Counted from the stretch's first letter, positions 31,481 to 39,513 are shown. The stretch is DNA of 39,513 nt from Bradyrhizobium sp. JYMT SZCCT0428 (GCF_018131075.1 NZ_JAFCLS010000062.1:1-39513), one strand, 5' to 3'. Made by a program: numbers and translations. The notes: a model not told the origin generated them from the sequence alone.

Positions 31481-32713
31481 ATGGCCAGCATCCCCTCGGA
31501 ATCGAACGTCTCGTCGGCAAATTCGCTCATCACGCTGCTCTATGTCGCGCGGGGCTTGCGCGGATTCGGCGACGGTTTTGCGATCATTATCCTGCCGGCT
31601 TACATGACGCTGCTGGGTTACGACGCCATCGCGGTCGGCATCGTTGCTACTGCGTCGCTGCTGGGAACCGCGCTGCTGACCTTGATCGTCGGCTGGATCG
31701 CCCCCCGCCATGATCTGCGGCCGCTATTGATGTTCGGCGCCGGCCTGATGGCGGCCACCGGGATTGCGTTCCCGGGCGTCGAGCACTTCGTCCTGATCGT
31801 GCTGGTCGCCTTTATCGGCACCATCAATCCGTCAGGCGGCGACCTCGGCGTGCTGGTGCCACTTGAGCACGCCGTGCTGGCGCACAGCGCGACGGATGAG
31901 CGCCGCACGCAGATATTTGCCCGCTACAGCCTGATCGGGGCGCTCGCCACCGCGGCGGGATCATTGGCGGCGTCGCTGCCTGATTTTCTCGTTGCCGGCG
32001 GCAACTCCCAGCTCGGTGCATTCCGCCTGATGTTCTATGCCTACGCCGCGCTCGGTATTCTCTGCGCCGCGCTCTATCGTCGCGTTCCGCATACACGCGG
32101 CGAGGAGCGGGCGCCGCAGACGCCGCTCGGGCCTTCGCGCGGCACCGTCTACAACCTCGCCGCGCTGTTCAGCATCGATGCGTTCGCCGGCGGTTTCGTC
32201 GCGCAGTCGTTGCTGGTGCTGTGGCTGTTCGAGCGCTTCGATCTTTCACTATCCGCGGCGGGCTTGTTCTTCTTCTGGTCGAGCACGCTGAGCGCCTTCT
32301 CCTATCCGGTCGCGGCCTGGCTCGCCAGGCGTATCGGCCTCGTCAACACCATGGTGTTCACGCACATCCCCTCCAGCGTGTTCCTGATCCTGGCGGCGTT
32401 CTCGCCCAATCTGTATCTGGCGCTGGGCTTACTGTTGCTGCGCTCGGCGCTGTCGCAAATGGACGTACCGACCCGCACGTCCTACGTTATGGCGGTGGTG
32501 ACGCCGGCGGAACGTCCCGCCGCCGCCAGCGTCACCGCCGTGCCGCGCAGCCTTGCGTCCGCGATTAGCCCGGCGATCTCAGGCGCGCTGCTGATGACGG
32601 CATTCTCCGGCCTGCCGCTGGTGGTCTGCGGCGCGCTCAAGATCGGCTACGACCTCGCGCTGCTGTTCTCGTTCCGCCACATCAAGCCGCCGGAGGAGAG
32701 TGCCCGGGATTAG
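31481..32713 (+). CDS. MFS transporter
   Basis: The 410-residue product has 11 to 12 hydrophobic segments and MFS features: LLYVARGLRGFGDGFAIII in TM1, GWIAPRHDLRPLLMFG as the loop 2-3 signature, and a long central loop (RVPHTRGEERAPQT). The second half has AWLARRIGLVNTMV, the matching loop 8-9. Substrate is unknown. It is divergent from the chromate operon across a 250-base space, so it could share its regulation, but no evidence shows it exports chromate. It ends 57 bases before a convergent XRE gene. Confidence 0.82.
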   Translation: MASIPSESNVSSANSLITLLYVARGLRGFGDGFAIIILPAYMTLLGYDAIAVGIVATASLLGTALLTLIVGWIAPRHDLRPLLMFGAGLMAATGIAFPGVEHFVLIVLVAFIGTINPSGGDLGVLVPLEHAVLAHSATDERRTQIFARYSLIGALATAAGSLAASLPDFLVAGGNSQLGAFRLMFYAYAALGILCAALYRRVPHTRGEERAPQTPLGPSRGTVYNLAALFSIDAFAGGFVAQSLLVLWLFERFDLSLSAAGLFFFWSSTLSAFSYPVAAWLARRIGLVNTMVFTHIPSSVFLILAAFSPNLYLALGLLLLRSALSQMDVPTRTSYVMAVVTPAERPAAASVTAVPRSLASAISPAISGALLMTAFSGLPLVVCGALKIGYDLALLFSFRHIKPPEESARD

Positions 32714-32770
32714 ATTGCGCTGCTGACAAATGCCGCCATCAGGCAGAAGGTATCGCGCGAATGGCTGGGG

Positions 32771-33595
32771 TTATTCCGCTACGGATCGTACGTTAGCCGC
32801 GTCTTCGGCCCAGCCGCGCAGGATCCGGGCGGTGGTGTCATCCAGGGGGAAGAAATTTTCGATGCGAAGTTCCTGCAGCGTAATGTCCTGCGGAATGCCC
32901 AGCGTGGCGATGGTCGTAAACAGCCGCAGATCGATTCCGTCCTTGCGGAAATGCATGGGAAGGACTGGCGAGATAGCCAGTTCGGCGGGGGGCGCGTGGA
33001 CCGCGGCCTGCACGCCTTCATACGCGAGCAATCGTTTGAGAAGCGCTGCGGTCTCGGCTGATCCGTCGGCGGCAGCGTCAGCTTCCACGCTTCGGATGAA
33101 ATAGCCGACGACTTCGACCCAGTTCACCAAATGCGGCCGCAGCACATCAGGGGCAACCAGCGCGTCGGCCAGATTGATCGGCGTGTCCGGCGGGAGTGGC
33201 CCGACCAGGAATTCGACCAGCCGAACGGTTCCGGAATTGCTCTGCAGCAGATTCCAGTGCCGATCGACCGCAACGGCAGGAAACGGCTCCTGCTGGGCCA
33301 GCATGAAATCGAGCGCAGTGCGGATTTGGCCGAACTCGGGCGCGGCGAGGTTGGTCTGCCGCCATACCGGCGCAAAGCCTGCCGCGATCAGCAGCGAATT
33401 GTGCTGGCGCAGCGGCACGTCGAGGGCGATGGCAAGCCGTATCACCATGTCCCGGCTCGGCGCTGCGCGGCCGAGTTCGAGGAAGCTCAGATGCCGTTGC
33501 GAAATTTCGGTACGTCCGGCGAGTTCGAGTTGGGACAGGCCTCGTTTCCGCCGCCACCAGCGGAGGTTTGCCGAAAAGTCCTGCTGGAGCGCCAT
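32771..33595 (-). CDS. XRE regulator with MmyB-like ligand-binding domain
   Basis: The ATG at 33595 begins the domain; an upstream frame is open but overlaps the divergent gene. The 274-residue product has an XRE helix-turn-helix at 5-60 (FSANLRWWRRKRGLSQLEL, TEISQRHLSFLELGRAAPS). A C-terminal part follows that matches the MmyB-like PAS-type pocket: PFPAVAVDRHWNLLQSN, then FTTIATLGIPQDITLQELRIENFFPLDD (quoted only as TIATLGIPQDITLQELRIE). Such proteins in Actinobacteria and rhizobia often control a neighbouring transporter or oxidoreductase. Here the divergent EamA-type exporter starts 82 bases away, so control of that gene is likely. Confidence 0.85.
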   Translation of the reverse strand: MALQQDFSANLRWWRRKRGLSQLELAGRTEISQRHLSFLELGRAAPSRDMVIRLAIALDVPLRQHNSLLIAAGFAPVWRQTNLAAPEFGQIRTALDFMLAQQEPFPAVAVDRHWNLLQSNSGTVRLVEFLVGPLPPDTPINLADALVAPDVLRPHLVNWVEVVGYFIRSVEADAAADGSAETAALLKRLLAYEGVQAAVHAPPAELAISPVLPMHFRKDGIDLRLFTTIATLGIPQDITLQELRIENFFPLDDTTARILRGWAEDAANVRSVAE

Positions 33596-33677
33596 GAGTA
33601 CCTGCCAGGTAGTTGCCGAAATCCGGCTTACCGGCAAGATGCCACAAGCAAGCTTGGCAAGACACGGGAGACAGGCA

Positions 33678-34568
33678 TTGGGCGGCGAATGGGTCGGTGT
33701 CGCAATTGCATTGGTATCAAGCTCCCTCGGCGGGACTGCGGCGGCGATCACGCGCTATCTCGCCGGCAATACCGATCCGGTCACGATGGCGATCCTGCGC
33801 TGGGGCATCGGCTTTTGCTGCGTGCTGCCGGCCGCGCTGCTCCTGAAGGCGCGCTGGCCGCAGCGACGGGATTGGCCCGCCGTCGCCGCACTGGGCTTCT
33901 GCTTCTTCGGCGTGTTCTTCGTGCTCTACAACATCGCGATGTCCTATACGACGGCTGCGCGCGCCAGCCTCGCGCTCGCGACACTGCCGTTGCACACCAT
34001 GGTGGTCGGCGCCTTGCTCGGCATCGAGCCGTTGACGAAGCGGAAGTCGATCGGCGTCGGCGTCGCCGTGCTCGGCGTCTTCGCAGCCCTGGCATCGGGG
34101 CTTTCGAGCGCGCCGGCGGGCGCGTGGCGCGGCGAGCTGATCATGACGGCGGCCGTCCTGTGCATGGCGTTCTACAACGTCTGGTCCCGTCCGTTCATCC
34201 AGCGATCGAGCGCGCTCGGCTTCCTCACCGTCGGCATGGGCACGGGTGCCGCCGCTCTGATCCTGGTGGGCTCCCTGACCGGGAGCGTCGCGGTCTTGAG
34301 CCAGTTCGGAACGGCGCAATGGATCGCAGGCCTCTATCTCGGGATCGCCGGTGGCGCGCTGGCGTTCATCCTGTGGGTGCTGGCGCTGGAGCGGGCGTCG
34401 CCGACCCGCGTGGCCAACACCATGACCGTCAATCCGCTGGCGGCGGGATTGCTCGCCACGCAGCTGGTCGGCGAGCCGATCACGCCGAACCTCGTGCTCG
34501 GGCTGGTCGCGGTGTTCGCCGGCATCTGGATCGCGACATCGGCGGCGAGTAAGCCGTTGAAGGCGTGA
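33678..34568 (+). CDS. EamA-family drug/metabolite transporter
   Basis: I prefer the TTG at 33678 because GGGAG stands seven bases before it; an ATG at 33639 is also in frame. The product has about 296 residues and ten hydrophobic segments in two EamA repeats: VGVAIALVSSSLGGTAAAITRY and LGFCFFGVFFVLYNIAMSYTTAARASL in the first, then LIMTAAVLCMAFYNVWSRPF and GGALAFILWVLALERASPTRVAN in the second. This is the DMT exporter fold with inverted repeats. Substrates in this family range from amino acids to nucleosides, so none is assigned. It is divergent from an MmyB-type XRE gene, which probably regulates it. Confidence 0.85.
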   Translation: MGGEWVGVAIALVSSSLGGTAAAITRYLAGNTDPVTMAILRWGIGFCCVLPAALLLKARWPQRRDWPAVAALGFCFFGVFFVLYNIAMSYTTAARASLALATLPLHTMVVGALLGIEPLTKRKSIGVGVAVLGVFAALASGLSSAPAGAWRGELIMTAAVLCMAFYNVWSRPFIQRSSALGFLTVGMGTGAAALILVGSLTGSVAVLSQFGTAQWIAGLYLGIAGGALAFILWVLALERASPTRVANTMTVNPLAAGLLATQLVGEPITPNLVLGLVAVFAGIWIATSAASKPLKA

Positions 34569-34572
34569 CGGC

Positions 34573-34989
34573 TCACGCCGCGGCGATGGCCTCGATCTCG
34601 ATCAGGAAATCGGGTCCATACAGTTTCGACACCTCGACCAGCGTTACCGCGGGCGCCGCCGGCGGCGTGACGGAGGCGAAGAAGCGGTTGCGGGCCTCCC
34701 GGTAGCGGCCGAGATTGTCCATGTCGGTGAGGAACACCGTGAGTTTGACCAGGTTGGCGGCTGTGCATCCGCTGGCCCGCAGCGCTGTCGTCAGGTTTTC
34801 GAACACCCGGTCCGCTTGCGCGGCAAAATCGTTCTTGCCGACCACATTGCCGTCGCGGTCGAGCGCGGTCTGGCCCGCGATGAAGACGAGACGGTTCGGG
34901 CTGACGTCAACGATCTGCGAATAGCCGGGCGGGGTGCCGAGTTCGGGTGGATTGATGCGGCGGATCGACGGCGTCGTGTCATCTACCAT
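34573..34989 (-). CDS. RidA/YjgF-family protein lacking the key Arg
   Basis: The 138-residue product follows the Rid fold: LVFIAGQTALDRDGNVVG, FENLTTALRASGCTAANLVKL, TVFLTDMDNLGRYREARNRFF and EIEAIAAA. RidA proteins hydrolyse reactive enamine/imine intermediates from PLP enzymes, and need an Arg in a PxRxxV motif. Here the motif reads PAVTLVEV with Val115 at that place, while Glu131 is kept. The protein therefore probably belongs to a Rid branch without classical imine deaminase activity. It starts nine bases after the MFS gene upstream, with GAGGACC as ribosome site, so the two are one operon. Confidence 0.85.
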   Translation of the reverse strand: MVDDTTPSIRRINPPELGTPPGYSQIVDVSPNRLVFIAGQTALDRDGNVVGKNDFAAQADRVFENLTTALRASGCTAANLVKLTVFLTDMDNLGRYREARNRFFASVTPPAAPAVTLVEVSKLYGPDFLIEIEAIAAA

Positions 34990-34998
34990 TGTGGGTCC

Positions 34999-36165
34999 TC
35001 ATGATGGCTTTGTCATGGGCGGATGGCTGCGCACCATAAACAGCGCGAGCAGTGCCGCAAGGCTCAGCGCGGAGGAGACGATGAGAACGCGGCTGCCCAT
35101 GATGTCGATCAGGAGGCTGAACAGCAATGGAGCAGCGGCCTGCGCCATCCGCGCCGGTGCGCCGATGATGCCGAGGCGATAGCCGTAATTCTGGGGGCCG
35201 AAGATCGCCAGCGGCAGCGTGCCGCGCGCGATGGTGAGGATGCCGTTGCCGGCGCCGTAGAAGATCGCGAACACGCTGGCCGCGCCGCCTCCGGCCAATG
35301 CGAGGATCGCCGCGCCGATCGGATTGGTGACACATGCGAGCTTGGTCGAGACCAGCGGATGAAAGCGGCTGAGGAAGCCGGCCTCGAAAATACGCGCCGC
35401 CACCTGCGCCGGGCCGAGCAGGGCGCCGGCGAACACGGCCTGCGCGGTGGTGGCGCCCGCGGCTTCCATGATGCGCGGCAGATGGGCGGCCATTGCACCT
35501 GTCACGGTCCAGGCGGCGGCGAACACGAAGGCGAGCAGGATCATGGTGCGGTCGATCGCGATGTGCGGCTTGACGGCGTTCGCCACCGCAGCCTTGGCGC
35601 CCTTGACCGCCGGCAGCATCAGCAAATTGATCGGCAACCCGATCAGGATATGCGCCGCCGCCCAGGCAAAGCAGGTGTTGCGCCAGCCGATGGTCTCCAG
35701 CCCCCAGGCCGAGAGCGGCCATCCGACCGTCGACGCAAAACCCGCGAGCAACGTGATGCCGGTGATCGAGCGCCGCGCCTCATTGCCGTAGATGCGCCCG
35801 AGCGCGGCGAACGCCGCGTCGTAGAGGCCCGCGCCCATGCCGATGCCGAGCAGCAGCCATGCGATGGCCAGCACCGGAATGGAGTAGCTGAACCCAAGCA
35901 GCGTCAGTCCTGCCGCGAATACGATGTTGGACATCGACAGCACCGACCGGCCGCCGACCAGGTCGATCTGCCGGCCGACACGCGGGCCGAGCAAAGCCGA
36001 GAGCACCAATGCGGCCGAGAAGGCGGCAAATATCCAGTTCGAGGAGACGCCGAGATCGCGTGAGATCGGGTCGGCCAGAATGGCCGGCAAATAATAACTC
36101 GACGCCCAGGCCAGCGTCTGCGTGGTGCCGAGCGCGATGATGATGGGGAGGGGGCGTGCGCTCAT
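34999..36165 (-). CDS. MFS transporter, operon with RidA-like gene
   Basis: The 388-residue product has about 12 hydrophobic segments. Loop 2-3 reads GPRVGRQIDLVGGRSVLS, the expected MFS signature, and TM4 has AWLLLGIGMGAGLYDAAFA. The C-terminal half has FLSRFHPLVSTKL and IFYGAGNGILTIARGTLPL. It resembles MFS proteins of the OFA/YnfM-like type seen in rhizobia; no substrate is known. It is co-transcribed with the RidA-like gene. A perfect 12-bp-arm palindrome lies 61-88 bases upstream of its start and is the best candidate operator. Confidence 0.82.
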   Translation of the reverse strand: MSARPLPIIIALGTTQTLAWASSYYLPAILADPISRDLGVSSNWIFAAFSAALVLSALLGPRVGRQIDLVGGRSVLSMSNIVFAAGLTLLGFSYSIPVLAIAWLLLGIGMGAGLYDAAFAALGRIYGNEARRSITGITLLAGFASTVGWPLSAWGLETIGWRNTCFAWAAAHILIGLPINLLMLPAVKGAKAAVANAVKPHIAIDRTMILLAFVFAAAWTVTGAMAAHLPRIMEAAGATTAQAVFAGALLGPAQVAARIFEAGFLSRFHPLVSTKLACVTNPIGAAILALAGGGAASVFAIFYGAGNGILTIARGTLPLAIFGPQNYGYRLGIIGAPARMAQAAAPLLFSLLIDIMGSRVLIVSSALSLAALLALFMVRSHPPMTKPS

Positions 36166-36225
36166 GGCTTATCTTTTTCGTTGCGCCTGCTTGTTGTCGT
36201 TGCCGTCGTTCCAGCGGGCCGGAAT

Positions 36226-36253
36226 CAAGTTGTCTATGATAATAGACAACTTG
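36226..36253. promoter_or_regulatory. Perfect 12-bp-arm palindrome upstream of MFS-RidA operon
   Basis: CAAGTTGTCTAT (36226-36237) and ATAGACAACTTG (36242-36253) are exact inverted copies with a four-base centre. It sits 61-88 bases before the MFS start on the minus strand. Low G+C and long symmetric arms suggest a GntR- or TetR/MarR-type operator. No regulator gene is adjacent. It could also fold in RNA, but no T tract follows in the right place for a terminator. Confidence 0.6.
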
Positions 36254-36300
36254 GAAACCTAGGCGCCATGACGCCAGGTGGCAACAGGCTTGTGTCGCAC

Positions 36301-37566
36301 TCATGCCTGAACCGTGGTCCGTCTCGACCAGTAGAGTGCCAATGGTCCAAGCAGAATACCGGCCGCGAGAACGGCAAACGCCGCCGTCCAGGCCGAGGCG
36401 CTCGACGGCCCACCTGCTGCATCCAGCGCGACGCCAAGCGCCCAGGCGCCCAAAGCCGAAAGGCTGAAGCCGACGGTCGAATGCACGGCCATCGTCGCCC
36501 CGCGGTATTTCGGGTCCGCCGCCATCGTCATCCCCGATGTCAGCGCGCCGGAATCGGCGGGCACGGTGATGGCGTAGGCCAGGATCAGCGGCAGCAGCAG
36601 CCATGGCGATTTGTCGGCGAACGCGCCGATCAAGAGCGCCACGACGGCAGAACTGAACATCACGGCGGTGATGGCGCGATGGCGGCCGAACCTGATCGCG
36701 CATTCATTGCCGAGAATACTTGCGGGCATCGCCAGCACGGAGAACAGCACGCTGACCACGACGGGGGTCAGGATCGAGCCGTCCGAGCTCCTCGCCGCCA
36801 CGAACGTCCAGAACGCCACCAGCCAGGTTCGGATGCCGTAAAGTTCAAAGCAGTGCGCGCCATAGCCGAGAACGAAACCCATCGCGCTGGTGTTGCGGAA
36901 CACCGGTGCAAAGTCGAGCAGCCGTCCCTGCGCGGGCTTCGGCGTTACCGGCTGCAGCAGGAAGCACACGGAAAGCATCACCAGCGGGCCCAGCGCCGTC
37001 ACCAGGAAGGCTGCGCGCCAACCCCAGGCTTCCGCGACGAGCTGCGAGATGAGGAACGACAGTCCGACGCCGAACGAGAAGCTTGACGTGTAGAACGTGA
37101 CCGCGCGCGATGAATCGCCCGGCGCAAGCCGATCGGTCAACGCCTTGAGGCCGGGCATGTAAGCGCCCGCAAATCCGACGCCCGCGATGGCGTTGAACAA
37201 CGCCCCGGACCAGAGGCCGGTGGCAAAGAGGCCGAACAGCAATGTACCGCTTGCACTGACCGCAGAGCCGGCGATTAGAATCTTGCGCGCGTCGATCCGG
37301 TCGGTCAGCGTCGCCAGCACCGGCACGGTCAACATGTAACCCGCAGCGCCCGAGCCTGCGAGCAGGCCGGCCTGCGCGCCGCTCAGGTGCCATTCCGGAA
37401 TCAGGAACGCCGCGAGAATGGAAGGCACCACGACATGCGGAAGCAGGCTGCCGAGCTGCCCCACGCACATCGCGACGATGACGGATCGACCGTTTAAGGA
37501 AATGTGTTTCACCCCGGTTCGTTCAGGACGCGCAGCCGCATCCTGTTTTGCCTTGTTGCCTGGCAT
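36301..37566 (-). CDS. MFS exporter in ArsR operon
   Basis: The ATG at 37566 (MPGNKAKQ) lies 44 bases inside the end of the flavoprotein gene, so translation is coupled. The 421-residue product has about 12 hydrophobic segments, and its loop 2-3 signature is LATLTDRIDARKILIAG. The C-terminal half has GNECAIRFGRHRAITAV, the loop 8-9 copy. It is the third gene after arsR and a flavoprotein. MFS exporters of the ArsK/ArsJ kind serve arsenic or antimony in related bacteria, so metalloid export is the best inference; the sequence alone does not show the substrate. Confidence 0.8.
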   Translation of the reverse strand: MPGNKAKQDAAARPERTGVKHISLNGRSVIVAMCVGQLGSLLPHVVVPSILAAFLIPEWHLSGAQAGLLAGSGAAGYMLTVPVLATLTDRIDARKILIAGSAVSASGTLLFGLFATGLWSGALFNAIAGVGFAGAYMPGLKALTDRLAPGDSSRAVTFYTSSFSFGVGLSFLISQLVAEAWGWRAAFLVTALGPLVMLSVCFLLQPVTPKPAQGRLLDFAPVFRNTSAMGFVLGYGAHCFELYGIRTWLVAFWTFVAARSSDGSILTPVVVSVLFSVLAMPASILGNECAIRFGRHRAITAVMFSSAVVALLIGAFADKSPWLLLPLILAYAITVPADSGALTSGMTMAADPKYRGATMAVHSTVGFSLSALGAWALGVALDAAGGPSSASAWTAAFAVLAAGILLGPLALYWSRRTTVQA

Positions 37567-38887
37567 TTGCGTCCTCGGCACAACAGGCGTCAACACCCGA
37601 TGGCGCCGGCCCGCCGCAGCACTGGCTTGCGCCGGGCGCGTCCGCGCGACTGCAAACGCCGGTTTCGGGCAGCACCAGTTCGACACGCTCTGCCGCCGCG
37701 TGATCGCCGGCAATATCGGCGGCAATCGAACGGACCTGTTCATAGCCCGTCAGCATCAGGAAGGTCGGTGCACGGCCGTAGGACTTGATGCCGGCGAAAT
37801 AGAAGCCGGGTTCGGCCTGCGCCAGTTCGCGCGCGCCGTGGGGTCGCACGGTGCCGCAGCTATGCTCGTTCGGATCAATCAGTGGCGCCAGCGCCACCGG
37901 ACATTCGATCGCCGGATCAAGCTGGATGCGAAGCTCGCGCACGAAATTCAGGTCCGGCCGGAAGCCCGTGGCAACGATCAGCTCATCAAGGACGATTTGA
38001 CGGCAGCAACTGCCCGCGCTGGTCGCGACGGTGAGGCGAGGGCCATCCGCCGTGATGTGCGAAACCCGAAACTCGCTCTCGACCTTGATGCGGCCGGCGG
38101 CGACCAGCGACGCAAAGGCGGCGCCAAGCTCGCCGCGCGCAACCAGCTTGTCATTGGCGCCGCCGCCAAAGGCCTTGGCAGGATCATTGCCTCGCAACAG
38201 CCACACCGGCCGTGTCTCCGGCACCTCGGCGGCGAGCCACGCGAGATCGGTCAGCGTGCCGATCGCCGAATGACCGGCGCCGAGCACGGCGACGGTCTTG
38301 CCGGCGTAGCGCGCGCGATCTCTTCCGAGAACATCGGGCATGCCGTAGGCGATCTTGCTTGCGGCTTGCGTCTCGCCGATGGCGGGCAGGCCGTTGGCGC
38401 CCGCCGGATTGGGCGAATGCCAGGTGCCTGACGCGTCGATCACGGCGTCAGCCTTCACGACCTTCGGGCCTTGCCCGTTCTGATAACGAATTTCGAACGG
38501 TGCGGACTCGCGTCCTTTGGTCTTGAGCTTGTCGAAACCAGCGCGGCTGATGTCGGTGACGCGGCTCTTCGTGTGGATGCGATCGGCGAGGGCGGTCTTG
38601 GCCGCGAGCGGTTCAAGATAGCCTTCCAGCAATTCCGCGCCGGTCGGATAGTGCTGCGGGTCCGGCGAATTCCACCCCGTTGCCGCGAGCAGACGCTCTG
38701 CGGCGCGGTCGATGTTGTACTCCCACGGCGAGAACAGCTGGACATGGCCCCATTGGCGAACGGAATGCCCGACGCTGTCGCCTGCTTCCAGCACGATCGG
38801 CCGGAGCCCGCGCTCCAGCACATGGGCGGCGGCGGCAAGGCCGACCGGGCCGGCGCCGATGATCGCAACGGACTTTGCCTCGCTCAT
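37523..38887 (-). CDS. ArsO-like FAD/NAD(P)-dependent monooxygenase with Cys-rich tail
   Basis: The start has GGGAGAA seven bases upstream. The 454-residue product has an FAD Rossmann motif IIGAGPVGLAAAAH at 9-22 and a second nucleotide motif AVLGAGHSAIGTLTDL near 200. VIDASGTWHSPNP and IVATGFRPDLNF are also seen. This is the flavin monooxygenase group that includes ArsO of arsenic operons. The last 43 residues hold seven Cys (412, 423, 424, 435, 436, 450, 452), with CC pairs and GCGC, a likely metalloid- or metal-binding tail. It follows arsR, with an operator-like site in the 49-base gap. Substrate unknown; an oxidised or bound metalloid is the inference. Confidence 0.8.
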   Translation of the reverse strand: MSEAKSVAIIGAGPVGLAAAAHVLERGLRPIVLEAGDSVGHSVRQWGHVQLFSPWEYNIDRAAERLLAATGWNSPDPQHYPTGAELLEGYLEPLAAKTALADRIHTKSRVTDISRAGFDKLKTKGRESAPFEIRYQNGQGPKVVKADAVIDASGTWHSPNPAGANGLPAIGETQAASKIAYGMPDVLGRDRARYAGKTVAVLGAGHSAIGTLTDLAWLAAEVPETRPVWLLRGNDPAKAFGGGANDKLVARGELGAAFASLVAAGRIKVESEFRVSHITADGPRLTVATSAGSCCRQIVLDELIVATGFRPDLNFVRELRIQLDPAIECPVALAPLIDPNEHSCGTVRPHGARELAQAEPGFYFAGIKSYGRAPTFLMLTGYEQVRSIAADIAGDHAAAERVELVLPETGVCSRADAPGASQCCGGPAPSGVDACCAEDANARQQGKTGCGCAS

Positions 38888-38897
38888 GCTGTTCTCC

Positions 38898-38925
38898 CAT
38901 CAAACTAGAAATATCGAAATTGATG
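38898..38925. promoter_or_regulatory. ArsR-type operator between arsR and the flavoprotein gene
   Basis: CATCAA (38898-38903) and TTGATG (38920-38925) flank CTAGAAATATCGAAAT. The complement contains ATATTTCTAG, which is also found in front of arsR at 39292-39301. A shared ten-base motif in both regulatory gaps suggests one regulator binds both. Confidence 0.5.
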
Positions 38926-38936
38926 GCGGCGCAAAT

Positions 38937-39254
38937 TCATGCCGCGGTCTTGGCATCCTTGCTTTCGGCGTTGCCGGTGCAGCATTCCGCCACCAGGAAC
39001 TCCACCAGTCCTCGCATCACGTCGTAATTGGCATGGCACACGAGTGTGGTTGCTTCCCGCACCTGATCGATAAGACCGACGACCATCAACGTCTTGATGT
39101 GGTGGGAAAGGGTGGATGGGGCGATCTTGAGCTTTTCCTGGAGCCGGCCGACCGGCATTCCGGCATCGCCGGCGCGAACCAGAGCGCGATAGATTTTGAG
39201 CCGGGTCGGATTGCCCAGGGCTTCCAAATGTGCGGCGGCGTCATCGAGTTTCAT
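38937..39254 (-). CDS. arsR: ArsR/SmtB-family metalloid-responsive repressor
   Basis: The 105-residue product is a winged helix: LEALGNPTRLKIYRALVRAG, then LQEKLKIAPSTLSHHIKTLMVVGLI as recognition helix, and VREATTLVCHANYDVM as wing. Near the end LVAECCTGN has vicinal Cys91 and Cys92, with Cys73 possible as a third ligand. C-terminal vicinal Cys resemble the As(III) site of Acidithiobacillus-type ArsR rather than the E. coli CVC type. Binding arsenite or antimonite would release the repressor from DNA. It is the first gene of the ars-like operon. No strong ribosome site is seen before the ATG. Confidence 0.88.
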   Translation of the reverse strand: MKLDDAAAHLEALGNPTRLKIYRALVRAGDAGMPVGRLQEKLKIAPSTLSHHIKTLMVVGLIDQVREATTLVCHANYDVMRGLVEFLVAECCTGNAESKDAKTAA

Positions 39255-39292
39255 GGCGGCAGAATGATGCCCGAATCCGGAGTTGTCAACTA

Positions 39293-39314
39293 TATTTCTA
39301 GAATTATGGAAATA
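39293..39314. promoter_or_regulatory. Operator-like palindrome in front of arsR
   Basis: TATTTC (39293-39298) and GAAATA (39309-39314) are inverted arms ten bases apart, overlapping the palindrome TTCTAGAA (39296-39303). It lies 39-60 bases upstream of the arsR start on the minus strand, where a repressor would block the promoter. Confidence 0.5.
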
Positions 39315-39353
39315 GCTACGTGTCCCTCCATCAATGTCCCGGCCTTGAGCTCA

Positions 39354-39444
39354 GATGCGCAATTGCGCATCGGGGGACCCATACCGCGTGATCTTTCGCT
39401 GGTAGCGGAGACCATTCGCAAAACTTCTCCCTGGCGTATGGGTC
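39354..39444. repeat. Palindromic repeat at right end of window
   Basis: GATGCGCAATTGCGCATC (39354-39371) is a perfect 18-base palindrome and GACCCATAC (39376-39384) is inverted at 39436-39444. It resembles the elements at 21557 and 22473. The remaining bases to 39513 show no gene. Confidence 0.7.
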
Positions 39445-39513
39445 GTAAGTCTTGGTGCCTCGATTAAGATGAGGCGATCGAGGCGGGCGTTGCGGGGTTT
39501 ATGGGAGGTCGTT

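Noticed and set aside
1..39513. CRISPR array
   Set aside because: No set of regularly spaced direct repeats was found; the repeats seen are inverted and dispersed.

Overview
The window looks like chromosome from an alphaproteobacterium of the Bradyrhizobium / Rhodopseudomonas / Nitrobacter type. The evidence is the core gene order (slt, dapA, mscL, smpB, a family-5-type uracil-DNA glycosylase, rpoZ, rsh, pdxJ, acpS, lepB, rnc, era, recO, parC), the high G+C coding sequence, and the many short palindromic intergenic repeats. The genus is inferred from gene order and protein character; no search was run.

Left part (1-6955) is accessory DNA. It holds the end of an HlyD-like protein, a DUF900 lipoprotein hydrolase, and a 3' tRNA-like fragment (1764-1807). 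Next comes a compact phage-type recombination cassette on the minus strand: a YqaJ-type exonuclease, a small ORF, and an ERF annealing protein that carries a C-terminal DUF968/HNH-like zinc finger. A short XRE repressor is divergent from the cassette. To its right lie two eroded regulator remnants and a translationally overlapping pair of unknown genes.

Middle part (6956-24910) is housekeeping. It covers cell wall turnover (slt), lysine/DAP synthesis (dapA), osmotic protection (mscL), ribosome rescue (smpB), DNA repair (UDG, recO), stringent response and transcription (rsh, rpoZ), vitamin B6 (pdxJ), and a tight acpS / lepB-rnc-era block for lipid, secretion and RNA processing. recO and parC follow. 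Several intergenic spaces here hold palindromic repeats, including a 175-bp element with perfect 22-bp terminal inverted repeats.

Right part (24911-39513) is accessory again and dominated by metals and transport. It contains a PQQ dehydrogenase broken by one frameshift, a CDF metal exporter, a second NYN protein that has lost two catalytic acidic residues, and a chromate operon (rhodanese-ChrB fusion plus ChrA). Further right are several MFS/DMT exporters, an MmyB-type XRE regulator and a RidA-like protein. An ArsR-controlled operon at the right end encodes a flavoprotein with a cysteine-rich tail and an MFS exporter, most simply an arsenic/antimony resistance unit.

The observations most worth follow-up are the self-contained YqaJ/ERF-HNH/XRE cassette, the degenerate NYN paralogue, the ArsR-flavoprotein-MFS operon, and the perfect 12-bp-arm palindrome in front of the MFS-RidA pair.
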